Positions 62,212 to 64,000 of a stretch of 64,000 nt of DNA are shown piece after piece. A model generated the notes under the pieces. It ran no database searches, was not told where the DNA came from, and saw only the letters and a program-made list of their open reading frames with translations. Both the position numbers and the translations under genes were made by a program. The stretch covers positions 1 to 64,000 of the forward strand of contig CALQJO020000008.1 in NCBI GenBank assembly GCA_943330915.2. The letters are read 5' to 3'. The DNA is from Rhodoferax sp. OV413. Its GTDB lineage: Bacteria > Pseudomonadota > Gammaproteobacteria > Pseudomonadales > Pseudohongiellaceae. The stretch's first letter is position 1. Each line of letters opens with the position of its first letter.

Positions 62212-63344
62212 GATCGTGCCCATGCAAGCCGGAAGGCAGCGCTCATAAAAGCCAGCTTTGGAGCCACCATGATTGCCCGTAACCCAGGCATCCAACCACC
62301 TGTATCGCTTAAAAAATGCGCAAATTCATCGCCACTCAAGCGCTGAGCCATGGCCATAAACAGCGTTTCAAGTTGGTCCGGGCGATCCTTCGTCACTTTT
62401 AAAAAAACCTTGTCCATCCAGTCAGTTCTGCGGGAAAAAGGTGATCTTGTCTCTGGCTGCTGACCCGCCGAAAGCTGTGAAGCCATGAACGCAGCCTGCC
62501 GCTCAATGCCTTGAAATGCATATCCGGTTGACGACCGCGCGGCACCACCGGCCAAACCGCACCGGGGGATGCCAGGTTCTAGCGGAATGACTGGCCCCAT
62601 TGGCAATAGACCTGACTCACTTTTATCGGGCTCAATTGTTAAGCTAACGTCAAAGTGTTGCCGGAGCCAGGCGCTGACGCAGTGATGATAGTCAGGCTGA
62701 GCCTGCAGCCGCGTGCTGAACGTTGTCGCCTCAACCAGTAACTGACTTGATGTAAGCGGCAAGACATAAATGAAAGTAACGCCGTCTGTGGCAATTGGAG
62801 CCACATCAAAGTCCATTAACATCGGCGCGCTCAGACCATGCGGACGCGGCAAGTCAACCACGCTGCCCCAGAATTGCTGCTTCACGGTAGCCTCTGGTAT
62901 GCGTGGCGCCCGCGTGTCAATGACAGTTGTGGCGGTGATAGCCTGATCGCTCGTGTACACAACATGGTTTGCAGGATTGATATCCATTCGGGTTACCACT
63001 GCAGGCGCCAGGTGGCATCCACAATCAAGCAATTTTTTGCGTAAATGTTTTTTGTAAAGCTTGGCGTCCAATGACACATAACGCTGATGGTGTGCATGGT
63101 GACTTGAATGACCGGAGTGTCTGTGATTAAAACTCCAGCTCTGCCATTGATGAGTCAAAAAAGATTCGTAATTCACGGCAGCCTTGTTATCAATCCAAAA
63201 GCTCAGGCGTTGATTACGATGATCTTCGGGACCAATAAGCGACACGGTCATCCCAGGATTGCTTTTAACAATTTTGTTTGCCAGCGTTAACCCCGCCACA
63301 CCGGCGCCGATGATGGCAACATCTGTGCGTTTAAGTGTCGGCAT
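62202..63344 (-). CDS. crtY: Lycopene beta-cyclase CrtY
   Basis: A flavoprotein that closes both ends of lycopene to give beta-carotene. The 380-residue protein opens with the dinucleotide-binding VAIIGAGVAGLTLANKI and contains LSFWIDNKAAV, VIDTRAP, FWGSVVDLP, PLTSSQLLVEATTFS and GLAGGAARSSTGYAFQ, the CrtY pattern. ATG 63344 overlaps crtB by 14 nt. A His-rich stretch (HRHSGHSSHHAHH) near residue 82 is unusual. It feeds Blh directly downstream. Confidence 0.94.
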   Translation of the reverse strand: MPTLKRTDVAIIGAGVAGLTLANKIVKSNPGMTVSLIGPEDHRNQRLSFWIDNKAAVNYESFLTHQWQSWSFNHRHSGHSSHHAHHQRYVSLDAKLYKKHLRKKLLDCGCHLAPAVVTRMDINPANHVVYTSDQAITATTVIDTRAPRIPEATVKQQFWGSVVDLPRPHGLSAPMLMDFDVAPIATDGVTFIYVLPLTSSQLLVEATTFSTRLQAQPDYHHCVSAWLRQHFDVSLTIEPDKSESGLLPMGPVIPLEPGIPRCGLAGGAARSSTGYAFQGIERQAAFMASQLSAGQQPETRSPFSRRTDWMDKVFLKVTKDRPDQLETLFMAMAQRLSGDEFAHFLSDTGGWMPGLRAIMVAPKLAFMSAAFRLAWARSWN

Positions 63345-64000
63345 AGGGCATCCCGGCAAGATGAACATGGAGCCTATGGTCGTGTGCTTTGTCTGGCGTC
63401 AGTCTGGCCCTAAACGGCAACGAGCAGAGGACCGGTAGCGCGGACAGTGTCATCAGCAATTTCTGTTGTTTTGAGATAACTGTTCGTCCTCGCCACCACT
63501 GGCAACCGTGTTGTCGGAGCTGGCGGCCGATAGCACGGTACAAGATGGCGGCAAGATAGATCGCGATCCTGCTGCCGCGTGGCAGGTAAGTCAGACCTGC
63601 GATCCCCGACTCATAAAATCGCTCTGCGCGCTCCAGTTGCAAATCTATCGCCCTGGCAACCTGGTCGCGGGTGTCAACAGAGGCACACGCGAGTGATTCA
63701 ACAGGGATATCGACCGGAAGGTATCGTCTGCCGATGCCCGCATCCTCTAACACATCTCTCGATATGTTTGTTAACTGCATAGCAATCCCGAGATCAATTG
63801 CGAAAGGCAGTGCTTCGACATCGCGGACCCCAAGCACAGAGCTCATCATGATGCCCACGGTACCTGCGACGCGGTAACAATACCTGTCCAGCGCCTGCTG
63901 ATCGGTGAGTTCTACCAGGGAGGTATCCTGCATCATTCCATCAATCAAGCTCATCACCGCCGCAGTGTCGATCCCATGCGCGGCAATCAAGTGCCGGAAC
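63331..64000 (-). CDS. crtB: Phytoene synthase CrtB (5' partial)
   Basis: CrtB condenses two geranylgeranyl-PP into phytoene, the first committed carotenoid step. The 222 codons seen are open to the window edge; the visible part includes SLIDGMMQD, DRYCYRVAGTVG and the second Asp-rich region LGIAMQLTNISRDVLEDAGIGRRYLP. About 80-90 N-terminal residues with the first Asp-rich motif lie outside. It is the first visible gene of a run crtB-crtY-blh-fni in which every junction overlaps. Confidence 0.94.
   Translation of the reverse strand, partial: FRHLIAAHGIDTAAVMSLIDGMMQDTSLVELTDQQALDRYCYRVAGTVGIMMSSVLGVRDVEALPFAIDLGIAMQLTNISRDVLEDAGIGRRYLPVDIPVESLACASVDTRDQVARAIDLQLERAERFYESGIAGLTYLPRGSRIAIYLAAILYRAIGRQLRQHGCQWWRGRTVISKQQKLLMTLSALPVLCSLPFRARLTPDKAHDHRLHVHLAGMPYADT

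Overview
The window looks like the chromosome of a marine gammaproteobacterium. The evidence is a FleQ/FleR/sigma-54 style flagellar regulon, a gammaproteobacterial asmA-mutY-yggX-tRNA block, several TonB-dependent receptors, a sulfatase with its maturase, and the 3' part of a carotenoid-to-retinal cluster of the kind that serves proteorhodopsin. A relative of the oligotrophic marine Gammaproteobacteria is plausible, but the genus cannot be read from the sequence. No insertion sequence, phage, CRISPR array or replication origin was seen.

Region 1 (1-16743) is flagellar. A flagellin tail on the + strand ends at a strong terminator. Facing it is a long minus-strand run, fleQ-like, fleR-like, fliEFGHIJ, fliKLMNOPQR, flhB and one unknown gene, which builds the basal body, C-ring, export gate and hook-length ruler. 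Two near-perfect sigma-54 (-24/-12) sites lie before fleR and before fliK. Both sigma-54 activators lack the usual N-terminal receiver or FleQ domain, and no FleS kinase is present here. FliK carries a nested minisatellite.

Region 2 (16744-20590) is housekeeping: asmA, mutY and yggX joined by ATGA overlaps, then tRNA-Phe with a clear promoter and terminator.

Region 3 (20591-34530) is mixed metabolism and envelope: an acyl-CoA ligase, a 5'-truncated methyltransferase remnant, YceI, a PQQ-type sugar dehydrogenase, a nitroreductase, a secreted metallopeptidase-like protein, ppk with a Pho-box-like array, a secreted unknown, a GGDEF protein, a redoxin/cytochrome/copper-monooxygenase fusion, and a DUF2256 protein.

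Region 4 (34520-51916) is scavenging and secreted hydrolysis: a broken SGNH hydrolase, two TonB receptors (one behind a Pho-like array), an M14 carboxypeptidase-like enzyme, a serine hydrolase, two metallo-beta-lactamase-fold proteins, an aldehyde dehydrogenase, an anchored sulfatase with an apparently exported formylglycine-generating enzyme, and a tandem thioredoxin-fold protein.

Region 5 (51876-60370) holds a tightly coupled minus-strand operon (DUF2306, SGLT-type symporter, Gfo/Idh dehydrogenase, aldo/keto reductase, TauD-type dioxygenase). It looks like an uncharacterised uptake-and-oxidation pathway. A divergent pair follows, an NhaC-family transporter and a Lys1-type saccharopine dehydrogenase, and then a truncated sensor gene.

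Region 6 (60371-64000) is crtB-crtY-blh-fni, every junction overlapping, which would make retinal. The rhodopsin, crtE and crtI are not in the window. They may lie upstream of crtB, beyond base 64000.
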